In this document: positions 8,135-16,338 of the stretch, piece after piece | How the letters are laid out: every line of letters begins with the position of its first letter | Numbering within the stretch: the stretch's first letter is position 1 | NCBI RefSeq assembly: GCF_000745835.1 | Contig: NZ_JQKB01000018.1 | Span: forward strand, 1 to 64,000 | DNA: 64,000 nucleotides | Reading direction: 5' to 3' | DNA from: Belnapia moabensis DSM 16746 | Lineage (GTDB): Bacteria > Pseudomonadota > Alphaproteobacteria > Acetobacterales > Acetobacteraceae | The notes under the pieces: model-generated | Database searches by the model: none | What the model was told of the DNA's origin: nothing | What the model saw: only the letters and a program-made list of their open reading frames with translations | Position numbers and translations under genes: made by a program

Positions 8135-8541
8135 GCTGCAAGCGTTGCCGAAAACGCCTAACGGTTGATTGCTCGGGCCCGGAGGGGGCTTGGGCCAGCC
8201 GGGGTACCCGGATAGTGGATGTAAGTGAAGGCCAAACAATCCTGGCAAGGGCACGATACCACCTTATCACCTCTGCGCAGGGGTTTCGGACGGCTGGATG
8301 GCGGGTGCACGGATTGTCTGGCTGGCAGCCCTGAACTGAGGCTCGGCGCGGGAGAGCCAGTTCTGACCTAAGCGGCTGCTCACAGGAACAACGCCTAACG
8401 GCCCAAACCGGCATCAGCGTGGCGCCATTCGGCCAGAGGACGGCTCCGGCAATCGGCCAAAACCGCTATGCAGGGGTGCTAGCCGCTCCTGCTTGTTCTG
8501 CGCTCGGATCAGGGCGTCAGAGCGAACGCAAGTGATTTCAG
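8135..8541. other. Unassigned stretch before the polymerase-like gene
   Basis: Several short frames on both strands, none convincing. The stretch ends at a promoter with an embedded palindrome. Confidence 0.4.
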
Positions 8542-8570
8542 TTGACCTCACGATATTGTGAGGCTAAACA
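8542..8570 (+). promoter_or_regulatory. Promoter with embedded operator-like palindrome
   Basis: TTGACC (8542-8547) and TAAACA (8565-8570) with a 17-bp spacer form a good sigma-70-like promoter reading toward the polymerase-like gene. The palindrome CCTCAC/GTGAGG (8546-8551 and 8558-8563) overlaps the -35 end and spacer, where a repressor would block transcription. The island's XRE protein (16339) is a candidate regulator; that link is inference. Confidence 0.5.
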
Positions 8571-8711
8571 GAGGCTATTGGGACCGAGGGCCTTACCCCC
8601 GGAAGCGCCATTAACCCGCCTCGCATTGCAGCTCGGAGTACTGCCAAACCCACTCTTGCAGTGGGTCTGAAGGGCTCCCGGCCTGCTCAACCCTGCATTT
8701 TTGGTCCTGTC

Positions 8712-10454
8712 ATGCTCCCCATTGATCCAAACTGCTCCCCGGCAGATGTGCTGGTGGATGATGCATGCACGCTTAAGTCTATTAGTAGGCTCCCCTCGGG
8801 GGGGCCGTATAACAATAAGCCCCATATAGAGACTCAAGCAGCCAACTCCGAAGATGATTGGCTTCAAGACATCTTCGGGGAGGCTTCCAGCTCTGTCGAA
8901 GCAGCCTCTGTTCATGAATCCGCTTCACTCCTGGAGGAAGATTACTGCTCCAAGGCTGAAATCTCCCTCCAAGCACCTCCGGCGCGGCACTCTCGTACGA
9001 AGAAGCCGAAGCCGATGCCCGAGAAGGTACCTCCGCTCCGGAGCAACTCGTCTCTCGGACTGATGGGAGGGTTCCGGTTCCCTCCGGAGAAGCTGTCTCG
9101 GAAAGCTGTTGGCGACTCCCGCTACCTCAACTTCCTCCGGGCTCCATCGAATCCGGCAGCCGAAGCCTTAGTCGCGGAAATTCACCGCCGCGTCATCCTC
9201 GCAGAAACCTATGCCGAAGCCCGTACTCGGGCTCGCCGGGCGGATGCTGATCGTCAGCTCCGGGCAGCTCTAGGCGCCATTGTCGGCAGTCTGCTTCTCG
9301 CTTGGACAGAAACACCACCTCGGGCAGTCTCCCGCAGCTTCGATGCAAACACCTTCACGGGTGAGGACATTGGTTATCCCGCATTTGTCGATGCGATCCA
9401 CTGGATGGAGAAGGAGTATTTCCTGCGCCGTAGAAGGGGCGGACGCCTCCCGGACGGTTCTAAGGGTGCTGCCTCACGCTTCTGGCCTACCGAGAAGCTG
9501 CTGACGCTCGCCGCCTCCTACGGCATCGACACGGCCACCGTCGCCGCAGATTTCGGGTGGCGCCGGAGCAGCAGCTTGAAGGCTCCCAAGGTCCGCGAGG
9601 CAATCGTCCTGCAAGAAATCCCGCCGCATCCGAATGCCGAGCGGGGACGGAAGCTTCGGATCGATCCACATGACCTCGTCGCTTCCTCACTCCGGGCGGA
9701 GGTAGAGCGCCTGAATGCCTTTGCGGCCGGCTTTGACGTCACGGGATGTCTCCCGCCGCGCTGGCAGCGGAAGTTCAAGGGCAACCTTCAACTCTACGGA
9801 CGCCTCCATGCGGTGGGTGACGGCAACTACCAAAGCATGCCGCTTGAGCGCCGCCTCAATGACATCCGGATCAACGGTGAGTCCGTCGTCGAAGTCGACA
9901 TCAGCGCCTCTCATCTCTCGATTATGCATGCCTTGGTCGGGCTGCCGCTTCCTGAAGGCGACCCTTACGCGGTGCCGGGGTTCAGCCGAAGCACCGTGAA
10001 GGCGTGGGTTAACGCCACTTTGGGCAAGGGAAGCCCGGTGCGGAAGTGGCCGAAGGATCGGCTTGCAAAGACGCCGGAGCTGGCCGCCGTCGACCCGCTG
10101 GAAGTGATGGCCACTGTTCTCAAACAATATCCTTGGCTTTCGGAGCCGTGGCGCCTCGCAACCGAGTTCTCGGCCGTCGCGGAGCCGAAGCGCGTCCTCC
10201 CGCACATGCTGATGGGGCTTGAGTCCGACATCATGCTCGTCGTGGTGCAAGGGCTCGGCAAGCAAGGCATCCTTGGGCTGCCGATCCACGACGGCATCCT
10301 TGTTCCGGCCAACGCTGCGGCTCTGACCTGCGACTTGATCCGCGCCATTTCACGCCGAGAAATCGGCCTCGAATTCAAGCTAAAGACCTACTCTACCACT
10401 CAAAATCACAGCCAGTCCCATTTCGAAGGAGCATACCCATGTGCGGACGCCTGA
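8712..10454 (+). CDS. Protein with family-A DNA polymerase-like palm motifs
   Basis: About 580 residues from ATG 8712; an in-frame GTG at 8661 would add 17. The first 130 residues are low-complexity and poorly conserved in appearance. Numbered from 8661, the C-terminal third shows four elements in the order of a PolA palm. Motif A-like VEVDISASH has Asp 413. Motif B-like VKAWVNATLG has Lys 447 and Asn 451. LMGLESDIM (517-525) is placed like the PolA QGTAADI helix. Motif C-like LPIHDGILVP has His 543 and Asp 544. In PolA the two palm Asp bind catalytic metals. Thumb, fingers and exonuclease regions are not recognisable. Similar proteins occur in other alphaproteobacterial elements as hypothetical proteins, as far as I recall. 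It may be an element-specific polymerase or primase. Its 3' end overlaps the SRAP gene by 16 bp. Confidence 0.6.
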   Translation: MLPIDPNCSPADVLVDDACTLKSISRLPSGGPYNNKPHIETQAANSEDDWLQDIFGEASSSVEAASVHESASLLEEDYCSKAEISLQAPPARHSRTKKPKPMPEKVPPLRSNSSLGLMGGFRFPPEKLSRKAVGDSRYLNFLRAPSNPAAEALVAEIHRRVILAETYAEARTRARRADADRQLRAALGAIVGSLLLAWTETPPRAVSRSFDANTFTGEDIGYPAFVDAIHWMEKEYFLRRRRGGRLPDGSKGAASRFWPTEKLLTLAASYGIDTATVAADFGWRRSSSLKAPKVREAIVLQEIPPHPNAERGRKLRIDPHDLVASSLRAEVERLNAFAAGFDVTGCLPPRWQRKFKGNLQLYGRLHAVGDGNYQSMPLERRLNDIRINGESVVEVDISASHLSIMHALVGLPLPEGDPYAVPGFSRSTVKAWVNATLGKGSPVRKWPKDRLAKTPELAAVDPLEVMATVLKQYPWLSEPWRLATEFSAVAEPKRVLPHMLMGLESDIMLVVVQGLGKQGILGLPIHDGILVPANAAALTCDLIRAISRREIGLEFKLKTYSTTQNHSQSHFEGAYPCADA

Positions 10455-11197
10455 TTTCAAACCTGCCCGTCTCCACTATCGCCGACCTACTCGATGCTAA
10501 GCCGGCTGAAGGGGTCATTGAACCGCGCTTCAACCTCGCGCCACGCGGCATCGCGCCGATGGTCTGCGTCGACAAGAGGCCGGGCTCGAAGGATAGAGGC
10601 CGTCGCGTGCTCATCCCTGCTACCTTCGCCATCTCGGTGCCCGAGCCAGCATGGAAGGCGATCAAGAAGAGGCGGCCCGCATACGACACCCGCACCGAGG
10701 AGGTGCCGTCCGTCAAATCGTCAGCCCTGAAGAAGGCGCCTTGGGCTGATCTACTCCACCATCGCCGTGGGATAGTGGCCGTGTCCGGGTACTACGATTG
10801 GACCGTGCCTCACCCCAACCTGCCGCATCACAAGCACGTCCACGCCGTCGTGCGACAGGATGGCAGCCCTATGTTGCTCGCCTGCCTTTACGATGATGCG
10901 TGTGAACAGCGGCGCGGTGCAGATGTGCGGTTCTCGGTCGTGACCGTTGAGGCAAAGGGACATGAGGCGGCGCCGAATGGATGGATGCCGGCCATCTTGC
11001 AATCCGACGATATTGTGGCGTGGATTGGAGACGCCGCAGCGGAGCATGACTTAAAGCAACTTTCAGCGTTGCTGCGCCCCGCCGCGGACGGTGTGTTGCG
11101 TCGCTACAGGGTGGCGAATGCGGTCGGGAACGCGGCGAATGATGGGGAATGGCTGCTGCAACCCATCGATAGAGTGACAGCCATCAAGGCAGCCTAA
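10439..11197 (+). CDS. Divergent SRAP (YedK/HMCES-type) protein
   Basis: SRAP proteins shield abasic sites in single-stranded DNA by linking to them through Cys2. This 252-residue product starts MCGR, so Cys2 is present after Met removal. It keeps PRFNLAPR (Asn 32, as in the PRYNIAPT motif) and a VLIPATFAI strand. Other catalytic positions are altered: the usual GFYEW is GYYDW (Asp 120), the NARAE motif reads YDTRTEE, and the expected HDRMP is PNGWMP (180-184), which lacks the His. It is therefore a divergent or specialised SRAP. A GAAGGAGC ribosome site precedes the ATG. The start lies inside the polymerase-like gene, so the two are translated together, suggesting joint action on single-stranded or damaged DNA. 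Confidence 0.8.
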   Translation: MCGRLISNLPVSTIADLLDAKPAEGVIEPRFNLAPRGIAPMVCVDKRPGSKDRGRRVLIPATFAISVPEPAWKAIKKRRPAYDTRTEEVPSVKSSALKKAPWADLLHHRRGIVAVSGYYDWTVPHPNLPHHKHVHAVVRQDGSPMLLACLYDDACEQRRGADVRFSVVTVEAKGHEAAPNGWMPAILQSDDIVAWIGDAAAEHDLKQLSALLRPAADGVLRRYRVANAVGNAANDGEWLLQPIDRVTAIKAA

Positions 11198-11314
11198 GTT
11201 CGAGCGGCGCCCTGACGTCTACCTCGGCACGGCCAGCGATTGAGCTTGCGTCGCGTTCGGCCGAGGCTGCTACCCTGCCCGCCAAACTTTGCTCGCAACG
11301 TCGTGGGAGGGGTC

Positions 11315-11527
11315 ATGCAAAGCTGGCAGCCTATCGCAACGGCCCCACAAGACGGTCAGGTCATCCTAGTCTACCTTCCTGAGCGTGCCGGCCATGCCCT
11401 CCGGCAGGACGTGATTACGGCCTATTGGAGTAGTTGGGGCGGTGGGCGATGGGAAACGGCGTGGAGCGGGGCGAAGCTCACCGCGAAGCCGACGCATTGG
11501 ATGCCGCTACCTGATCCCCCGACGTGA
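11315..11527 (+). CDS. DUF551-like small protein
   Basis: A 70-residue protein from ATG 11315 with GGGAGGGG 4 bp upstream. It has the phage/island DUF551-like pattern: WQPIATAPQDGQVILVYLPE at the start and PTHWMPLPDPP at the end. Such proteins are common cargo of prophages and islands; function is unknown. An in-frame upstream start at 11240 lacks a ribosome site. Confidence 0.7.
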   Translation: MQSWQPIATAPQDGQVILVYLPERAGHALRQDVITAYWSSWGGGRWETAWSGAKLTAKPTHWMPLPDPPT

Positions 11528-11723
11528 CATGCAACGCGGTTTGAACCGGAGGAAATAAGCGCGGGCATTCGTCGGTCCGGATAGCTGTTTATGGCATGCA
11601 TGCGTGCTTGCCAGTTGCCAAGAGCGCCGACAGACCGTTGGGCCTAGTCGTTGAGAATACTTTCGGCTCCTTGGAGCTGTCTTAGACAGATTATTTCGAA
11701 TGTTGGCTTCTCCGGAGCCACAT

Positions 11724-11752
11724 TTGGACGCCACACGCTGTTGCCGTAGAGA
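11724..11752 (+). promoter_or_regulatory. Candidate promoter for the HEPN gene
   Basis: TTGGAC (11724-11729) and TAGAGA (11747-11752) with a 17-bp spacer, 37 bp before the start at 11789. The gap 11528-11723 before it holds no gene that I can see. Confidence 0.4.
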
Positions 11753-11788
11753 GTACGGCTTCTTTCACGCTCTACAAAGGAGAACCGC

Positions 11789-13138
11789 TTGGCTGGCCTA
11801 ACTGATATGGAGGAGCTCATCACTACGGTCCACGACCGAGATGTGGCGGACTTTTTAAAGGAAGCCTTCATTTGCTACGGTACTGGTGCACACCGCGCCT
11901 GTGTGGTGCTCACTCACATCGCGCTGTTTGATAGTCTGCGTCGAAAGATCAAGGCCATTGCGCCCGTAAACGGCACCGCAAAGGCCGTTTCCGATGAGAT
12001 CGAGGCGCTGGCTGCCGCACAAAGGGTCTTCGAGACGCCACTTATCCAAAAACTAAAAGCGGCCGGCATACTCACGCACCTTGAGGCGCAGATCCTTGAG
12101 CAGCTTAACTCCCAACGGAACAAGGCGGCGCATCCCTCTGGCCACACTGTCACGGCTGAGGAGGCGCGTTTTGTGTTCGCGGAGGCAGTAAAAAAATTCA
12201 TAAGCCAGCCAGTGAGAGAAACCTCGTACATCGTTGAAGCTGTAATTGGGAGGTTCGGCGATCAGAATTTCTTCCCAAGCTCCAATGTTCCCGACATGGT
12301 GGCTGTTCTCGGCCAAGAGCTCGCCAACCTTGATCCGGCAGCCAAGCCATTTTTGATCAGTCGGGTGGTCCAATCTTTGGACAACGCCGATGCTACTATC
12401 GCCGGTAATGCGCGCAATTTCCTGCTTGCGTTCGTTGCGCGCCGGGAAACCGCTGACCGAGACTTAATCATCAAAGGCCTCGTGATCCCCAAGTCATCTG
12501 ATACGAAGCTTGCCGAACTCTTTTCCATGTTGGTAGCAAGCGACCCATTCTTATTCTCCAGCCTGCCGCTAGCAATCAAGCTTCGCATCAGGTCGCTACT
12601 TATGCTGAATGCCACGGCCGTAGGGGTGGGATTGCCCTATCAGCAGCTTAGGCACCCTGCACGTGTTTTAGGGGCGTGCGTTTCAGAGCTTGGCGAAGCT
12701 TTTGTCGTCGCCGAACTTAAGGAGTTCTCCGATTGGGTTGTAGCGCTCGCCCCATACACGCCGGAACTCTTGCAAACGCTCGCGCATGCTCCCGACCTGT
12801 TCAGCCGGCTGTTCGAGAATTACGTCACTCGTGCGGCCTCGTCGCAATGGGCAACTTCAAACCCGTTTGCAGCAGCCGTTCCGGCGCTCGATGTGCCACT
12901 GGCGGCGTTGATTACGGACGAGCAGGCATTTCAGCTTCTTGCCGCGATCAAGAGAGGAGCAGAGTGGAGCGGCCATGGTCCATTGGCGCTCACCAACAGC
13001 GCGTTTGCTACGTTACCGGCCTTGAAGGCTAAAGCGCAGTCCTTCGCCGCTGTCGACCCTGCAAGAGCCACCGCCGTTCTTGCCGCGCAAAAGGTCGTTA
13101 CCGATCTTGCGGAATTTCTTAGCGAGCACCTTGCCTAA
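11789..13138 (+). CDS. HEPN-domain protein of unknown function
   Basis: A 449-residue protein from TTG 11789, chosen because AAGGAG (11778-11783) sits 5 bp upstream; an ATG at 11807 is the alternative. The N-terminal 140 residues form an all-helical HEPN-like domain: RACVVLTHIALFDSLRRKI (36-54), then a helix leading to RNKAAH (110-115). This is the R-x4-H motif that forms the RNase active site of HEPN toxins and defence proteins. Residues 150-449 are mostly helical with no recognised fold and could be a sensor or effector region. No nucleotidyltransferase partner (MNT antitoxin) is adjacent. It may be a solitary defence or RNA-processing protein of the island; that role is inference. Confidence 0.65.
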   Translation: MAGLTDMEELITTVHDRDVADFLKEAFICYGTGAHRACVVLTHIALFDSLRRKIKAIAPVNGTAKAVSDEIEALAAAQRVFETPLIQKLKAAGILTHLEAQILEQLNSQRNKAAHPSGHTVTAEEARFVFAEAVKKFISQPVRETSYIVEAVIGRFGDQNFFPSSNVPDMVAVLGQELANLDPAAKPFLISRVVQSLDNADATIAGNARNFLLAFVARRETADRDLIIKGLVIPKSSDTKLAELFSMLVASDPFLFSSLPLAIKLRIRSLLMLNATAVGVGLPYQQLRHPARVLGACVSELGEAFVVAELKEFSDWVVALAPYTPELLQTLAHAPDLFSRLFENYVTRAASSQWATSNPFAAAVPALDVPLAALITDEQAFQLLAAIKRGAEWSGHGPLALTNSAFATLPALKAKAQSFAAVDPARATAVLAAQKVVTDLAEFLSEHLA

Positions 13139-13349
13139 TTACAAAAGGGCCGCAGGAAGCTTAGCAAAACGTCGCGTCTAAGCCCGCGCGTCAGCGGTCT
13201 TGAGCGTGAGCTTCGATCAGGTCTAGGTACGGTCACTGTAGTAGGCAGAAAGTAAGAAAAGGATGTAATGCATGTTGCTACAGCCTTTTCTCCTCCTGTT
13301 ACAGGGGCGCCGAATGCAAGCGTCTCGCAGGAGAAGACGGTCAAGAAAT

Positions 13350-13601
13350 TTATGGCAGGCGCCGCCCTATATTACAATTTAGTCGATCGATAAGGATGCC
13401 CGCTCGGCTAACCTCGACAAGATAGCGGCTATTAAGAAGGGTATCGACAACCTCGTCGCATTTAGCGCGTGTTTTCGAAGTGGTTGAGCCTTCAGGTCCG
13501 GGCCACGCTATGGCCCAAGCCAGGAACATGAGCGAGGCTCCAAGAAAAGCCAACGAAACCACCATTCCCATGAGTGGGCGCATACCATCTGCCAAAAACA
13601 T
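13350..13601 (-). CDS. Small single-pass membrane protein
   Basis: An 83-residue product from ATG 13601, with GGTGGAG about 9 bp upstream. One transmembrane helix is clear (about residues 7-31, MRPLMGMVVSLAFLGASLMF). The polar C-terminal part has two Cys (AKCDEVV, DRLNCNIG) and is likely exposed to one side. No family is recognised. It is convergent with the HEPN gene. Confidence 0.45.
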   Translation of the reverse strand: MFLADGMRPLMGMVVSLAFLGASLMFLAWAIAWPGPEGSTTSKTRAKCDEVVDTLLNSRYLVEVSRAGILIDRLNCNIGRRLP

Positions 13602-13956
13602 GGCTAAACACTCCACCAAGCGGCTATAATGTTACACTCCGCTCTGATGCGATGCTAGCCGGTTTTGGAGCCATCATACTCGCACCCAAAGATGCATAGC
13701 CTCTGCCGTAATGAGCATCGAACGCCTGCTTATAAGGCAGGTCGCACCATCTCGCCGAGGTGTCAGAAGGCTTGAAATCGGTGTGCCGCCCTTTGGTTAT
13801 ACCGCCACATTCTATACCCCACCTTGACCCCGCTAAAGCGAACCTTGGGTGGGGCTGAGGGAATGGTCAGAAGTTGCCGTACAAGGTGTCATCTCCGATC
13901 GATCCAGGGCTTGATTGGCAGTCACGACAATACCACGATCACCAACCAAAAAACGC
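13602..13956. other. Intergenic stretch with copy 1 of an imperfect 33-bp repeat
   Basis: No gene seen. It contains CCCCACC (13817-13823), which can pair with GGTGGGG, and the first copy of the 33-bp repeat at 13828-13860. Confidence 0.5.
13828..13860 (+). repeat. Imperfect 33-bp repeat, copy 1
   Basis: Matches 14838-14870 at 29 of 33 positions in the same orientation. It starts with CCCC, ends in GGGG plus a short tail, and can fold with its flank. It could be a terminator pair or a dispersed element. Confidence 0.6.
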
Positions 13957-14265
13957 TTACCCCGCATAGATAGCCACCCGGTACCGCTCGCCGCTCTCGT
14001 CACGCACCACAACGGTCACGGTCTGCCCGGTGCCCTTGCAGTCAAGAGTAGCCCGCAGCAGTTGGGTCGCGGTTAGGATAGCCTGCAATCGGGCCGCTTG
14101 AAGGTTGGCCAGCAGCTCGCCTTGATCGTCGCGGGATGATAGACCGCATCCGAAGATGTCGAAGTAGTAGGTTTCTCCGACCGGCGCCGGCACCAACGAC
14201 AATCGGCGCAGGTCCTGACCATGTTTGGAGCCTCTGGACAGGAGGCGGAGGCCGGCTCGCGCCAT
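13957..14265 (-). CDS. DUF6894-like protein
   Basis: A 102-residue protein with the family pattern TYYFDI...DDQGELLANLQAARLQAI...VVVRDESGERYRV (about 32-97). The family is abundant in alphaproteobacteria, often several copies per genome, and of unknown function; its compact fold is likely cytoplasmic. The start at 14265 lies 2 bp after the stop of the upstream frame at 14268, suggesting a two-gene unit. Confidence 0.7.
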   Translation of the reverse strand: MARAGLRLLSRGSKHGQDLRRLSLVPAPVGETYYFDIFGCGLSSRDDQGELLANLQAARLQAILTATQLLRATLDCKGTGQTVTVVVRDESGERYRVAIYAG

Positions 14266-14267
14266 GG

Positions 14268-14495
14268 TCAGGGCCCCTTCACCGCAGCGGACGAGACGAT
14301 GCCCTCGGCGGCCTCCCGCAGCATCGCCAGAGGCAGCGCAGGATAGCGGCCTACGAGCACTGCCAGCGCCTCCACCGCGCCATCACCGCCCGCCTGAGCG
14401 GCAACTGAGGCAGCCTGTCCAACGGCTGCGACCGCGACGCTGTCGAGCCATACAGGCGAGGTAAGCGGCAAGGGAATCGGCAGGGCGTCCGGCAT
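14268..14495 (-). CDS. Small Ala/Val-rich hypothetical protein
   Basis: A 75-residue frame immediately upstream of the DUF6894-like gene (stop, then 2 bp, then ATG). It is Ala- and Val-rich (VAVAAVGQAASVAAQAGG) with no recognised motif. The tight spacing supports a co-transcribed gene; the composition alone would not. No strong ribosome site. Confidence 0.4.
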   Translation of the reverse strand: MPDALPIPLPLTSPVWLDSVAVAAVGQAASVAAQAGGDGAVEALAVLVGRYPALPLAMLREAAEGIVSSAAVKGP

Positions 14496-14997
14496 GGGCG
14501 GTACGCTGCCACGCCGGGAAGGAACAATTCAAGAACATCAAGCAAGCGGACCGGTGGCTATCCCCGTTATCCACAGTCTTCAGCGAAATGAAGGAGAAGG
14601 GTTAAGGAGCTGGCAGGGTGACTATTTGTCTCGCATTGTGCCGCTCGCGCTCGGATAATTCCTTCTCTCGGGCACCGCGCTCCCTAGCCGTGGTCGAACC
14701 TTGCCTCCGGGGATCGCACCAAGTTTTTGTCGACGCATCCCCGCTGAAAACTGCTTTGAGTTAACGGACAGGCCACTTGCAGCGGTGATAAACCGCACAC
14801 TCAGGACCGCCAAAGCCACCGACAAGCGAGGCTTAAGCCCCGCTGAAGTGAAGCTTGGGTGGGGTTGAGGTACGGTCAGGGTGCTAGGACGGCGGTTCCT
14901 CGGCAGCAACGCACAAGCGCCCAAAATACTCTCCCTAGCTGAGGAGTCCCTCGCTCTAAGGCAAATCCTTCATGTCTGAACCCAAACACCAGCAACA
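14496..14997. other. Intergenic stretch with copy 2 of the 33-bp repeat
   Basis: About 500 bp with no supported gene. It holds the second copy of the 33-bp repeat at 14838-14870. Confidence 0.5.
14838..14870 (+). repeat. Imperfect 33-bp repeat, copy 2
   Basis: 29 of 33 positions match 13828-13860, with the four differences spread through the unit. A GGTCAG sequence follows both copies at nearly the same distance. It lies 128 bp downstream of the intein gene stop, where a terminator could act. Confidence 0.6.
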
Positions 14998-16284
14998 TTA
15001 GTTCGTCCTGCGTCCAGATAACCACTGGCCAAGGGGAGTAAAAAGCCACGTCGAAGGCGCGTCCGTTTGCGGTACTCGCTCGACGGCAACCGCTTCGAGC
15101 CGGGGACATCCGTGAACCGCGATCAAGCTGCGGCCGACAAGGAAAACTCCGTCCGCGCTACCGATAGCAAACGCGCGGACAGGAGCAGGCTCGTCCTCAA
15201 CGGCACTTGCGATGTAGCGCCGCAGCGTCGTCGGCCTGAACCCCTTTAGCTTCTGCCTTTCGGCTTTCCGAGGAAGTCGAAACGCAGGAAAGGGAGCCAT
15301 GAATTTCAAACGGCCTCGGGTACCCACCGTTCGGCCGTACAACTTAGCGGGACCTTGGCGCAGTTCCACCTTGATCCCCAAGCCTGCAACGAGGTCTAGT
15401 ACCCCCTCTATCAACTGCTGGCTCGTAACCGAAAACTCGATCTGACCGCGAGAGTTACACGTACCGTCGGTGTCCAAGAGTCCTTGAAGCAAGGCTATCC
15501 GCTGAGCGATTGAGCTTCGAAGGTAGATAGCGGGGACATGCTTGTTTTTCAGGACCCCAAGCTCTCGCAAGGCCGTTGTCATCCCATCCCATCGGCATAT
15601 GAGGAAGGGCCGCCTGTACGCAGGTCGAGGGTCGACAACCTTCGAGGCAGGCTCCGGCAGGTATGGGAAGAGCAGCTCAAAATCAGACTGTGCCATCCCG
15701 ATTTTGCCGGCGGCGCTGTAACCATCCCCAAGCCAAGCCCCAAAGTGGTAGGGCTCAATCGGCAGCGTAGCTTCGGGCAGCTCGACGCCTACGGAGACAG
15801 GAACGGAATGGTTCAACTCACGCCCGTCGCTGTGCAGCAGGGATGCCATGATCGCTGCTGGCAGCCGAGGAGACGGCAAGATGGGGTCAAGATAGGCGTG
15901 TTGGCGTTGCCGATTCAGCTCGGTCACTTTCAGGGAAACACCGGGCTTCTTCGACACGGCTTTCGCCCGACTAGGACGCGCTGCACGGCGACGTGCCCGA
16001 TACTCATCAGACCGTTTAGCTGAAAGCTTCCGCTCCTCGGCGGTCATCGTTGGGATCGGCTGGTCGAACGCGGTACGAACTTCCTCTCCGGTATCCAGCC
16101 GGTAGCGAGCAAGCTTCGCTTCCGAGAAGTCGGCGATGGCGACAACGGGAACCACCCGGCCTGCGGCACCGAATACTTCATGACCTACGCGGACATCAGC
16201 AACGCGAATTATGCCAGACGGAGACGTTGAGAGGGGGCAGGGCAGAATCTGATCGAGTGTAAGCCCTCCAGTAATCCCCTGCAT
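14998..16284 (-). CDS. Free-standing intein with LAGLIDADG endonuclease core
   Basis: A 428-residue product with a strong AAGGAGG site 4 bp before ATG 16284. Nearly the whole protein is an intein. Block A is CPLSTSPSG...VRVGHEVF, with Cys1 at residue 16. Two LAGLIDADG-like motifs follow, FGAWLGDGYS (181-190) and LLQGLLDTDG (265-274). Block F is AIGSADGVFLVGR (373-385), and block G ends LIAVHG (387-392) before Cys 393 at the +1 position. The flanks are only 15 residues and 36 residues and match no host protein I know. Splicing residues are degenerate: block B reads TAFDQ (His replaced by Gln 75), and the terminal Asn is Gly 392. It may act as a homing endonuclease or as an N-terminal self-cleaving protein rather than a splicing intein. 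Confidence 0.8.
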   Translation of the reverse strand: MQGITGGLTLDQILPCPLSTSPSGIIRVADVRVGHEVFGAAGRVVPVVAIADFSEAKLARYRLDTGEEVRTAFDQPIPTMTAEERKLSAKRSDEYRARRRAARPSRAKAVSKKPGVSLKVTELNRQRQHAYLDPILPSPRLPAAIMASLLHSDGRELNHSVPVSVGVELPEATLPIEPYHFGAWLGDGYSAAGKIGMAQSDFELLFPYLPEPASKVVDPRPAYRRPFLICRWDGMTTALRELGVLKNKHVPAIYLRSSIAQRIALLQGLLDTDGTCNSRGQIEFSVTSQQLIEGVLDLVAGLGIKVELRQGPAKLYGRTVGTRGRLKFMAPFPAFRLPRKAERQKLKGFRPTTLRRYIASAVEDEPAPVRAFAIGSADGVFLVGRSLIAVHGCPRLEAVAVERVPQTDAPSTWLFTPLGQWLSGRRTN

Positions 16285-16338
16285 CTCGCCCTCCTTTGTC
16301 TGCGGCCTGCTTGCCGATAAAGGCGCCTCCTGGCATTC

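Noticed and set aside
8712-10454. Annotation of the polymerase-like protein as a replication initiator or helicase
   Set aside because: No Walker A/B, winged-helix initiator or HUH motifs are visible; only palm-like motifs support a function.
14622-14924. A 100-codon minus-strand frame next to the intein gene
   Set aside because: Basic, low-information sequence without ribosome site, overlapping the 33-bp repeat.
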